Positions 16,202 through 23,585 of a DNA stretch of 32,308 nucleotides are shown in pieces. Source of the stretch: JBDSKH01 sp050245915 (GTDB lineage: Bacteria; Actinomycetota; Actinomycetes; Actinomycetales; Microbacteriaceae); the NCBI GenBank assembly GCA_050245915.1, contig JBFWWZ010000036.1:1-32308 (forward strand). Direction: 5' to 3'. Positions within the stretch are counted from its first letter, which is position 1. The number at the start of each line of letters is the position of its first letter. The translations under genes were made by a program, and so were the position numbers. The notes beneath the pieces are model-generated. The model did no database searches and was not told the DNA's origin. It saw nothing but the letters and a program-made list of their open reading frames with translations.

Positions 16202-16699
16202 TTAGAAGGGCGTCTCGTCGTTGTAGCTGCCCGGCGTGTTCCACACGTCGTCCGAGCCGCCGGCCGCGGGCGCTGCTGCGCCCCACGGCTCATCCGCCAC
16301 CTGGGAGCGGCCACCGCCGCCGGCGCCGGCGCCGCCGGCGGCACGGGTCACCTGAGCGGTCGCGTACCGCAGGCTCGGGCCGATCTCGTCGACCTCCAGC
16401 TCGATCGCGGTGCGCTTCTCGCCCTCTTTCGTCTCGTACGAGCGCTGCTTCAGGCGACCGGTCGCGACGACGCGGGCTCCCTTGGTCAGCGATCCGGCGA
16501 CGTGCTCGGCGAACTCCCGCCAGCAGGACGCGCGGAGGAACAGCGCCTCGCCGTCCTTCCAGTCGTTGGCCTGGCGGTCGAAGGTGCGAGGGGTCGACGC
16601 GATCGTGAAGTTCGCGACGGCCAGCCCGTTCTGCGTGTACCGCAGCTCGGGGTCCGCGGTCAGGTTGCCCACGACCGTGATGATCGTCTCGCCGGCCAC
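16202..16699 (-). CDS. ssb: Single-stranded DNA-binding protein
   Basis: A 165-aa SSB with an OB-fold in the first about 110 residues (ITVVGNLTADPELRYTQNGLAVANFTIA...), a Gly/Ala-rich linker with AGGAGAGGGGRS, and the acidic partner-binding tip NDETPF in place of DDDIPF. The start is GTG 16699, only 2 bp after the rpsF stop TAA, so coupled translation is likely. Confidence 0.96.
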   Translation of the reverse strand: MAGETIITVVGNLTADPELRYTQNGLAVANFTIASTPRTFDRQANDWKDGEALFLRASCWREFAEHVAGSLTKGARVVATGRLKQRSYETKEGEKRTAIELEVDEIGPSLRYATAQVTRAAGGAGAGGGGRSQVADEPWGAAAPAAGGSDDVWNTPGSYNDETPF

Positions 16700-16701
16700 G
16701 A

Positions 16702-17193
16702 TTACGCCTCGTCCGTGGTGTCGGCGTCGGCCTCGGCCTTCGCGGCCTTCGGCTTCGCCGGGGCCTTGGCGGGCTTCTCGTCGGCCGGAGCCTCGTCGGC
16801 CTTCGGCGCGGGCGCCGCGGCCTTCGGGTTCTTCGCGGCGGCGGCGGCCTTGCGGGCGGCGCGCTGTTCGTCTTCGGCCTTGACCGACACGGCGCGGGCC
16901 ATCGCGACCTCGGCCCGCAGGACCTTGGTGCGCAGAACCGCCTCCGACAGCTTCAGCTGGCGGTCGAGCTCGATCGTGGCGGCGGAGTTCGCGGTGAAGT
17001 TCACGACGGCGTAGATGCCCTCGCTCTTCTTGGCGATCTCGTAGGCCAGCCGGCGACGTCCCCAGATGTCGACGTTGTCGATCGTGCCGCCATCGTTGCG
17101 GATGACGTTGAGGAACTTGTCCAGGCTAGGTGCGACGGTGCGCTCATCGATCTCGGGATCGAGAATGACCATCAACTCGTACTGGTGCGTCAA
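16702..17193 (-). CDS. rpsF: 30S ribosomal protein S6 with long Ala/Lys-rich tail
   Basis: A 163-aa S6. The ferredoxin-like core is residues 1-95 (HQYELMVILDPEIDERTV... IWGRRRLAYEIAKKSEGIYAVVNF). About 60 further residues form a low-complexity Ala/Lys/Pro/Glu tail, longer than the usual 95-130-aa protein. The start codon is TTG 17193: AGGAGG sits about 6 nt upstream and family members begin (M)xxYELMVIL. First gene of rpsF-ssb-rpsR-rplI. Confidence 0.95.
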   Translation of the reverse strand: MTHQYELMVILDPEIDERTVAPSLDKFLNVIRNDGGTIDNVDIWGRRRLAYEIAKKSEGIYAVVNFTANSAATIELDRQLKLSEAVLRTKVLRAEVAMARAVSVKAEDEQRAARKAAAAAKNPKAAAPAPKADEAPADEKPAKAPAKPKAAKAEADADTTDEA

Positions 17194-17245
17194 TGACCCA
17201 CCTCCTCTGGTCTAGAACGGCTACGGGACGTGTTCCCGCAGCAGG

Positions 17246-17273
17246 AGGGTAGTGACGGAGCCCTTCCGGGCAA
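17246..17273 (-). promoter_or_regulatory. Promoter of rpsF-ssb-rpsR-rplI
   Basis: Minus-strand -35 TTGCCC (17268-17273), 16-bp spacer, -10 TACCCT (17246-17251), about 50 nt upstream of the rpsF TTG start. It gives a short leader that contains the AGAGGAGG ribosome site. Confidence 0.55.
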
Positions 17274-17288
17274 CCTGTCGAGTGTACG

Positions 17289-18710
17289 TCACCCGCGGGC
17301 TGCCCACCACTCCAGCAGCCGGTCGCGCGCCTGATCGAAGCCGAGCTCCCCCTCGTCGAGGCGCAACTCCATCAGGAACCGGTACGCCTCGCCGACCTCC
17401 CGGCCGGGCGCCAGCCCGAGCACCGCCATGATCTGCTCGCCGTCGAGGTCGGGGCGGATCGCGGCCAGCTCCTCCTCCTCGGCCAACGTCGCGATGCGCG
17501 CCTCGAGGTCGTCGTAGGCGGCGGCCAGGGTGCGTGCCTTGCGCTGGTTGCGGGTGGTGACATCCGCCCGGGACAGGATGTGGAGCCACTCGAGCAGGTC
17601 GCCGGCGTCGCGCACGTACCGCCGCACCGCCGAATCCGACCACCGCCCCTCCGCGTACCCGAAGAACCGCAGGTGCAGCCGGATCAGCTCCGCCACCGCC
17701 TTGACGGTGTCGTTGTCGAACCGCAGTTCGCGCAGCCGCTTCGCCGCGAGCTTTCCGCCGAGCACGTCGTGGTGGTGGAAGGTGACCGCACCGTCCGGCT
17801 CGATCCGGCGGGTGGCGGGCTTGCCGATGTCGTGCAGAAGCACCGCGAGTCTCAGGACCAGCGTCGGCGGGTGCCCGCGCTCGCTCTCGAGCACGATGGC
17901 GCGGTCGAGCGCGGTGAGACTGTGCTCGTACACGTCCTTGTGGCGGGCGTGCTCGTCGATCTCGAGCCGCAGGGCCGGGATCTCGGGAAGCACCAGCTCG
18001 GCGATCCCCATGTCGACCAGCATCCGGATGCCGTCGGAGGCCCCCGGGGCCAGCAGCAGCTTGCGGAGCTCGTCACTGACTCGCTCGCGGGACACGATCT
18101 CGATGGAGGGTGCGAGTTCCCCCGCGGCGGCGAGCGCCGCCGGGTCGAGCGTGAAGCCGAGCTGTGCCGTGAACCGTGCCGCGCGCATCATGCGCAGCGG
18201 ATCGTCGCCGAACGACTGCTGCGGGGTTCCGGGCGTCCGGAGCACCCGGGCCATCAGGTCCTCGACCCCGCCGGCCGGGTCGACGAGCACGCGCTCCGGG
18301 AGGCGCAGTGCCATCGCGTTCACGGTGAAGTCCCGGCGCGCGAGGTCGTCCTCGAGACGGGTGCCGAACCGCACCTCCGGCTTGCGCGTGGCGCCGTCGT
18401 AGGCGTCGCTGCGGTAGGTGGTGATCTCGACGGTCGCCTCTCCGAGGCGGGCCCCGATCGTGCCGAACTCACGGCCGATGTCCCAGTGGGCGTCCGCGAT
18501 GGGGGTGACGACGGCGAGGATCTGATCGGGTGTCGCGTCGGTGGTGAAGTCGAGGTCGGTCACCGGACGGCCGAGGAACGCGTCCCGCACGGGGCCGCCG
18601 ACGAGCGCGAGCTCATGACCGGCGGCGGCGAACCGCTGCGCGAGCCTGCTGATCTCGGGCCCCGTCGCCAGCTGCTGCAGGCGCTCGAGGGCCGCCGCGA
18701 CGCTCTCCAT
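17289..18710 (-). CDS. cca: CCA tRNA nucleotidyltransferase (pcnA/cca type)
   Basis: A 473-aa class II nucleotidyltransferase that adds or repairs the tRNA CCA end. The head carries LVGGPVRDAFLGRPVTDLDFTTDA (GG..DxD catalytic motif, residues about 37-60), then RRDFTVNAMAL, DPLRMMRAARF and the RNA-binding region. A C-terminal HD domain (VLLHDIGKPATR) follows. Start ATG 18710 has GAGG 5 nt upstream. It diverges from the DUF6049-like gene, as Rv3907c does from Rv3909/Rv3910 in M. tuberculosis, but no mutT gene lies between. Actinobacterial members are often labelled poly(A) polymerase; CCA addition is more likely. Confidence 0.92.
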   Translation of the reverse strand: MESVAAALERLQQLATGPEISRLAQRFAAAGHELALVGGPVRDAFLGRPVTDLDFTTDATPDQILAVVTPIADAHWDIGREFGTIGARLGEATVEITTYRSDAYDGATRKPEVRFGTRLEDDLARRDFTVNAMALRLPERVLVDPAGGVEDLMARVLRTPGTPQQSFGDDPLRMMRAARFTAQLGFTLDPAALAAAGELAPSIEIVSRERVSDELRKLLLAPGASDGIRMLVDMGIAELVLPEIPALRLEIDEHARHKDVYEHSLTALDRAIVLESERGHPPTLVLRLAVLLHDIGKPATRRIEPDGAVTFHHHDVLGGKLAAKRLRELRFDNDTVKAVAELIRLHLRFFGYAEGRWSDSAVRRYVRDAGDLLEWLHILSRADVTTRNQRKARTLAAAYDDLEARIATLAEEEELAAIRPDLDGEQIMAVLGLAPGREVGEAYRFLMELRLDEGELGFDQARDRLLEWWAARG

Positions 18711-18752
18711 GTCCTCAGCCTTCCATGACGGGCCCCGTGGATGCGCCCGGTC

Positions 18753-18758
18753 TAAACT
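18753..18758 (+). promoter_or_regulatory. Candidate -10 for the uORF/DUF6049/murJ transcript
   Basis: TAAACT 8 nt before the ATG of a 13-codon ORF and 46 nt before the DUF6049-like start. No clear -35. Predicted transcription start is within 2 nt of the ATG at 18767. Confidence 0.45.
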
Positions 18759-18766
18759 CGGGTTCC

Positions 18767-18808
18767 ATGTCGGCGGAACGGATTCCGAGCGTGCGCGCGT
18801 GCCGATGA
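18767..18808 (+). CDS. Possible 13-aa upstream ORF coupled to the DUF6049-like gene
   Basis: Reads MSAERIPSVRACR then TGA. The stop overlaps the next gene's start as ATGA (18805-18808). Its ATG lies 8 nt after a -10-like TAAACT, so it could be read from a nearly leaderless message, with ribosomes then re-initiating at the downstream start, which has no Shine-Dalgarno. Too short to judge by coding content; the call rests on geometry only. Confidence 0.4.
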   Translation: MSAERIPSVRACR

Positions 18809-20508
18809 CCCGACTCCGCGACGCCGCGGTCCCCGCACTGGTGGCCGCCGTCCTCGCCCTCGCCGCCCCGGCATCCGCGGCGGTGATCGCCGAGCCCCCG
18901 CAGCCGTCGGTCGCGCCGGCCGCCGTCTCCGCAGGCAGCGGCCCCGTGTCGGTGGCGGTGGTGGTGCCGCTGACCGCGCCGCCCACCGCAACGGGGGTGC
19001 TCGACGCCGAGACGCTGGCCGCCTACACCGAGCAGGGCGGCATCCTCGACCGTCAGCTGGATGCCGTGGCCGGCACCCGCGCCGCCATCGCCCTCGACCC
19101 GATGATCCCGGCGTCGATCCGGCTGCTGGGGTCTGCGGCTCCGCCGGAGGCGCTGCTCTACCTGCAGCGGCTACGCGCTCTCCCGAACGAGACGTTCCTC
19201 TTGGAGTACGCGGACGCCGACCCGGCGGTCGCCGTGCTCGCCGGCGCGACCGCCGAGCTGTCGCCCCTCGGCTTCGGCTCGCTGCTCGATCCGGGCGACT
19301 TCGGCCCGGCAGTGACCCCGGCCCCCACGCCGAGTCTCTCGCCCTCCCCCGGCCCGACCGAGCAGGCCGACCCGGGCGACCCGCCGCCCCTCCCCACCAC
19401 CGAGGACCTGCTGGAGTGGCCGACGACCCTGCCCCATATCGCCTGGCCCCAGGAGGGCACGGTCACGGCCGACGGCCTCGCGGGGCTCGCGGCCCTCGGG
19501 TACGAGGACGTGCTGCTGGGCGCCGGCAACCTGCCCGACAGCACCAGCGCCCTCGTCGACACCGGCGACATCGCAGCCCTGGCGATCGACGACGCGGTGA
19601 GCGGGGCACTCCGCGACGCCTCGTTCGCTGCGACCGACACCGCCTACGCGGCTGCGGCCGTGACCCTGGATGCCGCGCTCACCTCGGCGCAGATCACCTC
19701 ACCCGGCCGCACCATCGTCGCGACACTCGACCGCAGGTGGCCGTTCGGGACCCTGCGGCTGCCCGATGCTCTGGGCGCCATCGAGCTGTCCGCCGCCGCC
19801 CAGCTGGTGAGCCTCTCCGCCGTCCTCGAGGGGCCGAGCGTGCCCGCCTCCCTCATCCCCACGGACGCCGGTGCCGTCGTCACCCGCGGGGCCGCTCTCG
19901 GTGAGCTGGCAAACGCCGCACGCGAGGAGCAGGGCTTTCTCGCCATCGCCGAGGGGCCGCGCCACATCACCGAGCCGCGGCGGCTCGCCCTGCTCGGGCT
20001 CTCGTCGGTCGGCTGGCGCTCCGACGAGGCAGGCTGGACGGAGGCGCTGGCCGCGGAGCTCGCCGAGGCGCAGGCCACGCTCGACGCGGTGCAGATCGCG
20101 GATGGCAGTGATCAGCTGCTGCTCTCCGACGTGTCGAGTCTGAAGCTCCAGGTGAGCAACGCGCTCCCCGTGCCGGTCACGGTGCTCCTGACCGTCCGTC
20201 CCCTTCAGCCGCTGCTGCACGTCGAGGACCCGTCGGTCGAGGTGACGATCGAGCCCGATTCGACCAGCAGCGCGTCGGTGCCCGTCCAGTCGATCACCAA
20301 CGGCGAGGTGACGGTGCGCGCCGAACTGCATTCGGCCGGAGGCGCGTCCGTCGGCACGCCGCGCTTCCTCAAGGTGATCCTGCAGGCCGGGTGGGAGACG
20401 TTCGGGACCGTGGTCGCGGGCGGGCTCATCGTGCTGGTGTTCGGCGGGGGTCTCGTGCGCAGCATCCTGCGTCGCCGCCGCGAGCAGACCGCGGACGCGG
20501 ATGACTGA
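18805..20508 (+). CDS. DUF6049-like secreted/membrane-anchored protein upstream of murJ
   Basis: A 567-aa exported protein. The signal peptide is MTRLRDAAVPALVAAVLALAAPASA, the bulk is extracytoplasmic with a Pro/Ser/Thr-rich insertion around 165-205, and a single C-terminal transmembrane helix (about 534-555) is followed by a basic cytoplasmic end (RSILRRRREQ). This gives type I topology. Position directly before murJ and after divergent cca matches Rv3909 of M. tuberculosis and the DUF6049 family; I recall the family from this context rather than from a diagnostic motif. A role with MurJ in lipid II export or wall assembly is inferred only from neighbourhood. The start has no Shine-Dalgarno and overlaps the small uORF. 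Confidence 0.75.
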   Translation: MTRLRDAAVPALVAAVLALAAPASAAVIAEPPQPSVAPAAVSAGSGPVSVAVVVPLTAPPTATGVLDAETLAAYTEQGGILDRQLDAVAGTRAAIALDPMIPASIRLLGSAAPPEALLYLQRLRALPNETFLLEYADADPAVAVLAGATAELSPLGFGSLLDPGDFGPAVTPAPTPSLSPSPGPTEQADPGDPPPLPTTEDLLEWPTTLPHIAWPQEGTVTADGLAGLAALGYEDVLLGAGNLPDSTSALVDTGDIAALAIDDAVSGALRDASFAATDTAYAAAAVTLDAALTSAQITSPGRTIVATLDRRWPFGTLRLPDALGAIELSAAAQLVSLSAVLEGPSVPASLIPTDAGAVVTRGAALGELANAAREEQGFLAIAEGPRHITEPRRLALLGLSSVGWRSDEAGWTEALAAELAEAQATLDAVQIADGSDQLLLSDVSSLKLQVSNALPVPVTVLLTVRPLQPLLHVEDPSVEVTIEPDSTSSASVPVQSITNGEVTVRAELHSAGGASVGTPRFLKVILQAGWETFGTVVAGGLIVLVFGGGLVRSILRRRREQTADADD

Positions 20509-22144
20509 CCGCGGCCCGTCGATCGGCCGCGCCAGCGCCGCGCTCGCCGCGGGAACGCTCGTCTCGCGGGTGCTCGGCTTCGCCAGCGCGGCGGTCCTGG
20601 CCTGGGCGATTGGCCCGCAGAACCCCGGTGCGAACGCGTTCGCCCTGGCGAACCAGCTGCCGAACAACATCTACGCCATCGTCGCCGCCGGTGTGCTGAG
20701 CGCGGTGCTCGTGCCGCAGATCGTGCGGGCGGGCCTCCACGCGGACGGCGGTCAGGCCTTCGTCAACCGGCTGGTGACCCTCGGCGTCGTGCTGTTCGTC
20801 ATCGCGACCGTGATCGCGACGCTCTGCGCGCCCCTGCTGGTCGACCTGTACACCCTGGATGCCGGGGCGGCCGACGGCGCACTCGGCGGCGGGCGGGCGC
20901 TCGCCATCGCCTTCGCCTACTGGTGCCTCCCGCAGATCTTCTTCTACGCGGTCTACTCGCTGCTCGGCGAGGTGCTGAACGCCCGTGAGGTGTTCGGGCC
21001 GTTCACCTGGGCGCCGGTGCTGAACAACGTCGTCGTGATCGGGGCGCTGCTGGCGTTCGCCTGGCTGTTCGGCGTCGATCCGGCGCATCAGAACCCCGCC
21101 TCCTGGACGCAGCCGCAGATCCTGCTGGTCGCGGGCGGGGCGACGCTCGGCATCGCGGCACAGGCGCTGGTGCTCCTGCTGTTCTGGCGGCGCACGGGCC
21201 TCGGCTTCCGGCCGGACTTCCGCTGGCGGGGCGTCGGGCTCGGCGGCACGGTCCGGGCCGCCGGCTGGACCTTCGGCATGATCCTGGTGACCCAGCTCGC
21301 CGGCATCGTGCAGAGCAAGGTGGCGTTCACGGCGGGCGCCGATGACGCGTCGGTCGCCGTGCTGCGCATCGCCTGGCTGATCTTCATGCTGCCGCACTCG
21401 ATCATCGCCGTCTCCATCGCGACCCCGTACTTCACCCGGATGAGCGCGGGCGCCCGCGACGCCGACCTCGGCGCGGTGCGGTCCGATCTGTCGGGGTCGC
21501 TGCGCACGATCGGCATGCTGATCGCCGGCGCGTTCGCCGCTCTCGCCGCCGCCGCGCTGCCGTTCGCCGCGGTGTTCTCCAACGCGCCCGACGAGGTGGT
21601 CAGCATCGGGCTGGTGCTGCTCGCCTTCCTCATCGGCCTGGTGCCGTTCAGCGTGCTGTTCGTGCTCCAGCGCACGTTCTACGCCCTCGGCGACACCCGC
21701 ACCCCGTTCTTCATCCAGCTGGTGCAGGCGGGGCTCTTCGTCGTGGGAGCGGTCGTCGTGGCCCTCGTCGCCCCGGGGCCCGTGGTCGCCGCCGGGATCG
21801 CGCTGGTGACCTCTGCCGCTGGGATCGTGCAGGCCGCGATCGCGGCGTTCGTGCTGCGGCGTCGTCTCGGAGGGGTCGGGGGCAGACGCCTGATCCGGCG
21901 CTTCGGGGCCTACCTGCTCGCGACGGTGCCCGCCGCGGCGGCCGGGGTCGGCATCCTGTACCTTCTGGGCGGACTTCCCGGCGACGGCGGCGGTTTCGCC
22001 GTGTCGGGACCCGTTCAGGGTGTCGTCTCCGTCATCCTGATCGGTGCCGTCGCGTTCGGCGTGTACCTCGGGGCACTCGCTCTCGCCCGCGTCTCCGAAG
22101 TACGGGAGATCGGCGGCCTCGTGCGCCGGCTGACAGGCCGGTAG
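20501..22144 (+). CDS. murJ: MurJ, lipid II flippase
   Basis: A 547-aa MOP/MviN-family membrane protein with about 14 helices. Early motif LAAGTLVSRVLGFASAAVLAWAIG, then ANQLPNNIYAIVAAGVLSAVLVPQ, and later FVLQRTFYALGDTRTPF are characteristic of MurJ. It flips lipid II to the outer face for peptidoglycan synthesis. Unlike the mycobacterial homologue, which carries an intracellular pseudokinase and an extracellular domain, this one ends right after the last helix. The start overlaps the DUF6049-like stop by 8 bp, so the two are coupled. Confidence 0.93.
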   Translation: MTDRGPSIGRASAALAAGTLVSRVLGFASAAVLAWAIGPQNPGANAFALANQLPNNIYAIVAAGVLSAVLVPQIVRAGLHADGGQAFVNRLVTLGVVLFVIATVIATLCAPLLVDLYTLDAGAADGALGGGRALAIAFAYWCLPQIFFYAVYSLLGEVLNAREVFGPFTWAPVLNNVVVIGALLAFAWLFGVDPAHQNPASWTQPQILLVAGGATLGIAAQALVLLLFWRRTGLGFRPDFRWRGVGLGGTVRAAGWTFGMILVTQLAGIVQSKVAFTAGADDASVAVLRIAWLIFMLPHSIIAVSIATPYFTRMSAGARDADLGAVRSDLSGSLRTIGMLIAGAFAALAAAALPFAAVFSNAPDEVVSIGLVLLAFLIGLVPFSVLFVLQRTFYALGDTRTPFFIQLVQAGLFVVGAVVVALVAPGPVVAAGIALVTSAAGIVQAAIAAFVLRRRLGGVGGRRLIRRFGAYLLATVPAAAAGVGILYLLGGLPGDGGGFAVSGPVQGVVSVILIGAVAFGVYLGALALARVSEVREIGGLVRRLTGR

Positions 22145-22147
22145 CCG

Positions 22148-22173
22148 GGAACATCCGCCGCCTATCCTGTGTT
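22148..22173 (+). promoter_or_regulatory. SigR/SigH-like promoter of trxB-trxA
   Basis: GGAAC (22148-22152), an 18-bp spacer, then GTT (22171-22173). This fits the GGAAT/C-N18-GTT form of actinobacterial disulfide-stress sigma factors (SigR of Streptomyces, SigH of mycobacteria), for which trxBA is a classic target. A housekeeping-like TATCCT (22163-22168) overlaps the spacer. The trxB ribosome site AGAAGGAG follows at 22191-22198. Confidence 0.65.
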
Positions 22174-22203
22174 GAAGCCCATGTGACGTCAGAAGGAGTG
22201 GCC

Positions 22204-23169
22204 ATGCGACAGGTGATCATCGTCGGATCGGGTCCGGCCGGATACACCGCCGCGATCTACGCCGCGCGCGCCAACCTGCAGCCGCTGCTGATCGCCAGCT
22301 CGGTCGAATTCGGGGGCGAGCTGATGAAGACCACCGATGTGGAGAACTTCCCCGGCTTCCCCGAGGGCATCATGGGCCCCGACCTGATGATGAAGATGCA
22401 GGAGCAGGCGGAGCGCTTCGGCACCGAGATCCTGTACGACGACGTGACGAAGCTCGAGCTCGAGGGCGACGTGAAGCGCGTGACCGTCGGGGGCGGCGAC
22501 GTCTTCGAGGCGCGCACGGTGATCTACGCCACCGGTTCCGCCTACCGCAAGCTCGGCCTCGACGACGAGACTCGCCTCTCGGGCTACGGCGTCTCCTGGT
22601 GCGCCACCTGCGACGGCGCCTTCTTCAAGCAGAAGAAGGTCGCCGTCATCGGCGGCGGCGATTCGGCGCTGGAAGAGGCGACGTTCCTCACCCGGTTCGC
22701 CGACAAGGTGTACCTGGTGCACCGCCGCGACTCGCTGCGCGCCTCGGCCGCGATGCAGGACCGCGCATTCGCCGACCCGAAGATCGAGTTCGTGTGGAAC
22801 AGCGAGGTCGCCCACATCTACGGCGACGAGAAGGTGGCCGGCATCGGGCTGGTGAGCACCGTCGACGGCACCGAGACGACCCTGGATGTGACGGGCATGT
22901 TCGTCGCGATCGGCTCCGACCCGCGCACCCACCTGGTGCACGGGCAGCTGGACCTCACGCCGGAGGGCACCATCGCCGTCGACGGCCGCTCGTCGAAGAC
23001 CAACATCCCCGGCGTGTTCGCCGCCGGCGACGTCATCGACCCGACCTACAAGCAGGCGGCCACCGCCGCCGGATCGGGCGTCGTCGCGGCGCTCGACGCC
23101 GAGCACTACCTCGCCGCCTACGATTCCCACACCCCCGCGACGGCCGAGCCGGCCGCCGCAACCGCCTAA
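22204..23169 (+). CDS. trxB: Thioredoxin reductase
   Basis: A 321-aa flavoprotein that reduces thioredoxin with NADPH. FAD site GSGPAG at 8-13, redox pair CATC at 133-136 (SWCATCDGAFF), NADPH site VIGGGDSALEEA, and the second FAD motif IPGVFAAGDVID near the end. Start ATG 22204 has AGAAGGAG 5 nt upstream; an in-frame ATG at 22183 lies before the ribosome site. It is followed by trxA after 14 bp. Confidence 0.96.
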   Translation: MRQVIIVGSGPAGYTAAIYAARANLQPLLIASSVEFGGELMKTTDVENFPGFPEGIMGPDLMMKMQEQAERFGTEILYDDVTKLELEGDVKRVTVGGGDVFEARTVIYATGSAYRKLGLDDETRLSGYGVSWCATCDGAFFKQKKVAVIGGGDSALEEATFLTRFADKVYLVHRRDSLRASAAMQDRAFADPKIEFVWNSEVAHIYGDEKVAGIGLVSTVDGTETTLDVTGMFVAIGSDPRTHLVHGQLDLTPEGTIAVDGRSSKTNIPGVFAAGDVIDPTYKQAATAAGSGVVAALDAEHYLAAYDSHTPATAEPAAATA

Positions 23170-23183
23170 GGAGTAGCAGACCC

Positions 23184-23510
23184 ATGTCCAGCGCCAAGGA
23201 CGTCACCGACGCCACCTTCCAGAGCGACGTGCTCGAGAACGACAAGCCGATCATGGTCGACTTCTGGGCCGAGTGGTGCGGGCCGTGTCGCGCCGTGTCG
23301 CCGATCCTCGACAAGATCGCCGAGGAGAACAGCGACAAGCTCGACATCGTCAAGCTGAACGTCGACGACAACCCCGAGACCGCGATGAAGTACGGGATCA
23401 CCTCGATTCCGGCGATGTTCGTCTTCGAGAAGGGCGAGGTCGTGAAGCGCGTGATCGGCGCGAAGCCGAAGCCCGCCCTCGAGGCCGACCTGGCGGAGTT
23501 CCTCGCCTAG
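23184..23510 (+). CDS. trxA: Thioredoxin
   Basis: A 108-aa thioredoxin with WCGPC at 31-35 and the cis-proline SIPAMFVFEKGE. The general disulfide reductant of the cytoplasm, recycled by the trxB product encoded just upstream. The ribosome site AAGGAG overlaps the trxB stop codon. A strong hairpin terminator follows 18 bp after the stop. Confidence 0.97.
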   Translation: MSSAKDVTDATFQSDVLENDKPIMVDFWAEWCGPCRAVSPILDKIAEENSDKLDIVKLNVDDNPETAMKYGITSIPAMFVFEKGEVVKRVIGAKPKPALEADLAEFLA

Positions 23511-23528
23511 GTCCAGTCGGGCACACGT

Positions 23529-23557
23529 GGCCCCTTCCCCGTCCTGGGGAGGGGGCC
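23529..23557 (+). terminator. Intrinsic terminator after trxA
   Basis: A 12-bp stem GGCCCCTTCCCC / GGGGAGGGGGCC (one G-T pair) with a 5-nt loop GTCCT, followed by GCTTCGTTTCTG with a modest T content. Ends the trxBA unit and separates it from the aminotransferase promoter. Confidence 0.85.
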
Positions 23558-23573
23558 GCTTCGTTTCTGCCGT

Positions 23574-23579
23574 TACCCT
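23574..23579 (+). promoter_or_regulatory. Leaderless -10 of the PLP aminotransferase gene
   Basis: TACCCT ends exactly 6 nt before ATG 23586, with GGTGCG between and no Shine-Dalgarno. The expected transcription start is the A of the start codon. It follows the trxA terminator directly, so an independent promoter is needed here. Confidence 0.6.
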
Positions 23580-23585
23580 GGTGCG

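Noticed and set aside
17221..17241. Hairpin in front of rpsF considered as an S6:S18-binding leader element
   Set aside because: The predicted transcription start (about 17239-17240) would fall inside the hairpin, so its 5' arm would not be fully transcribed; the CCG-bulge motif of that leader is not clear.
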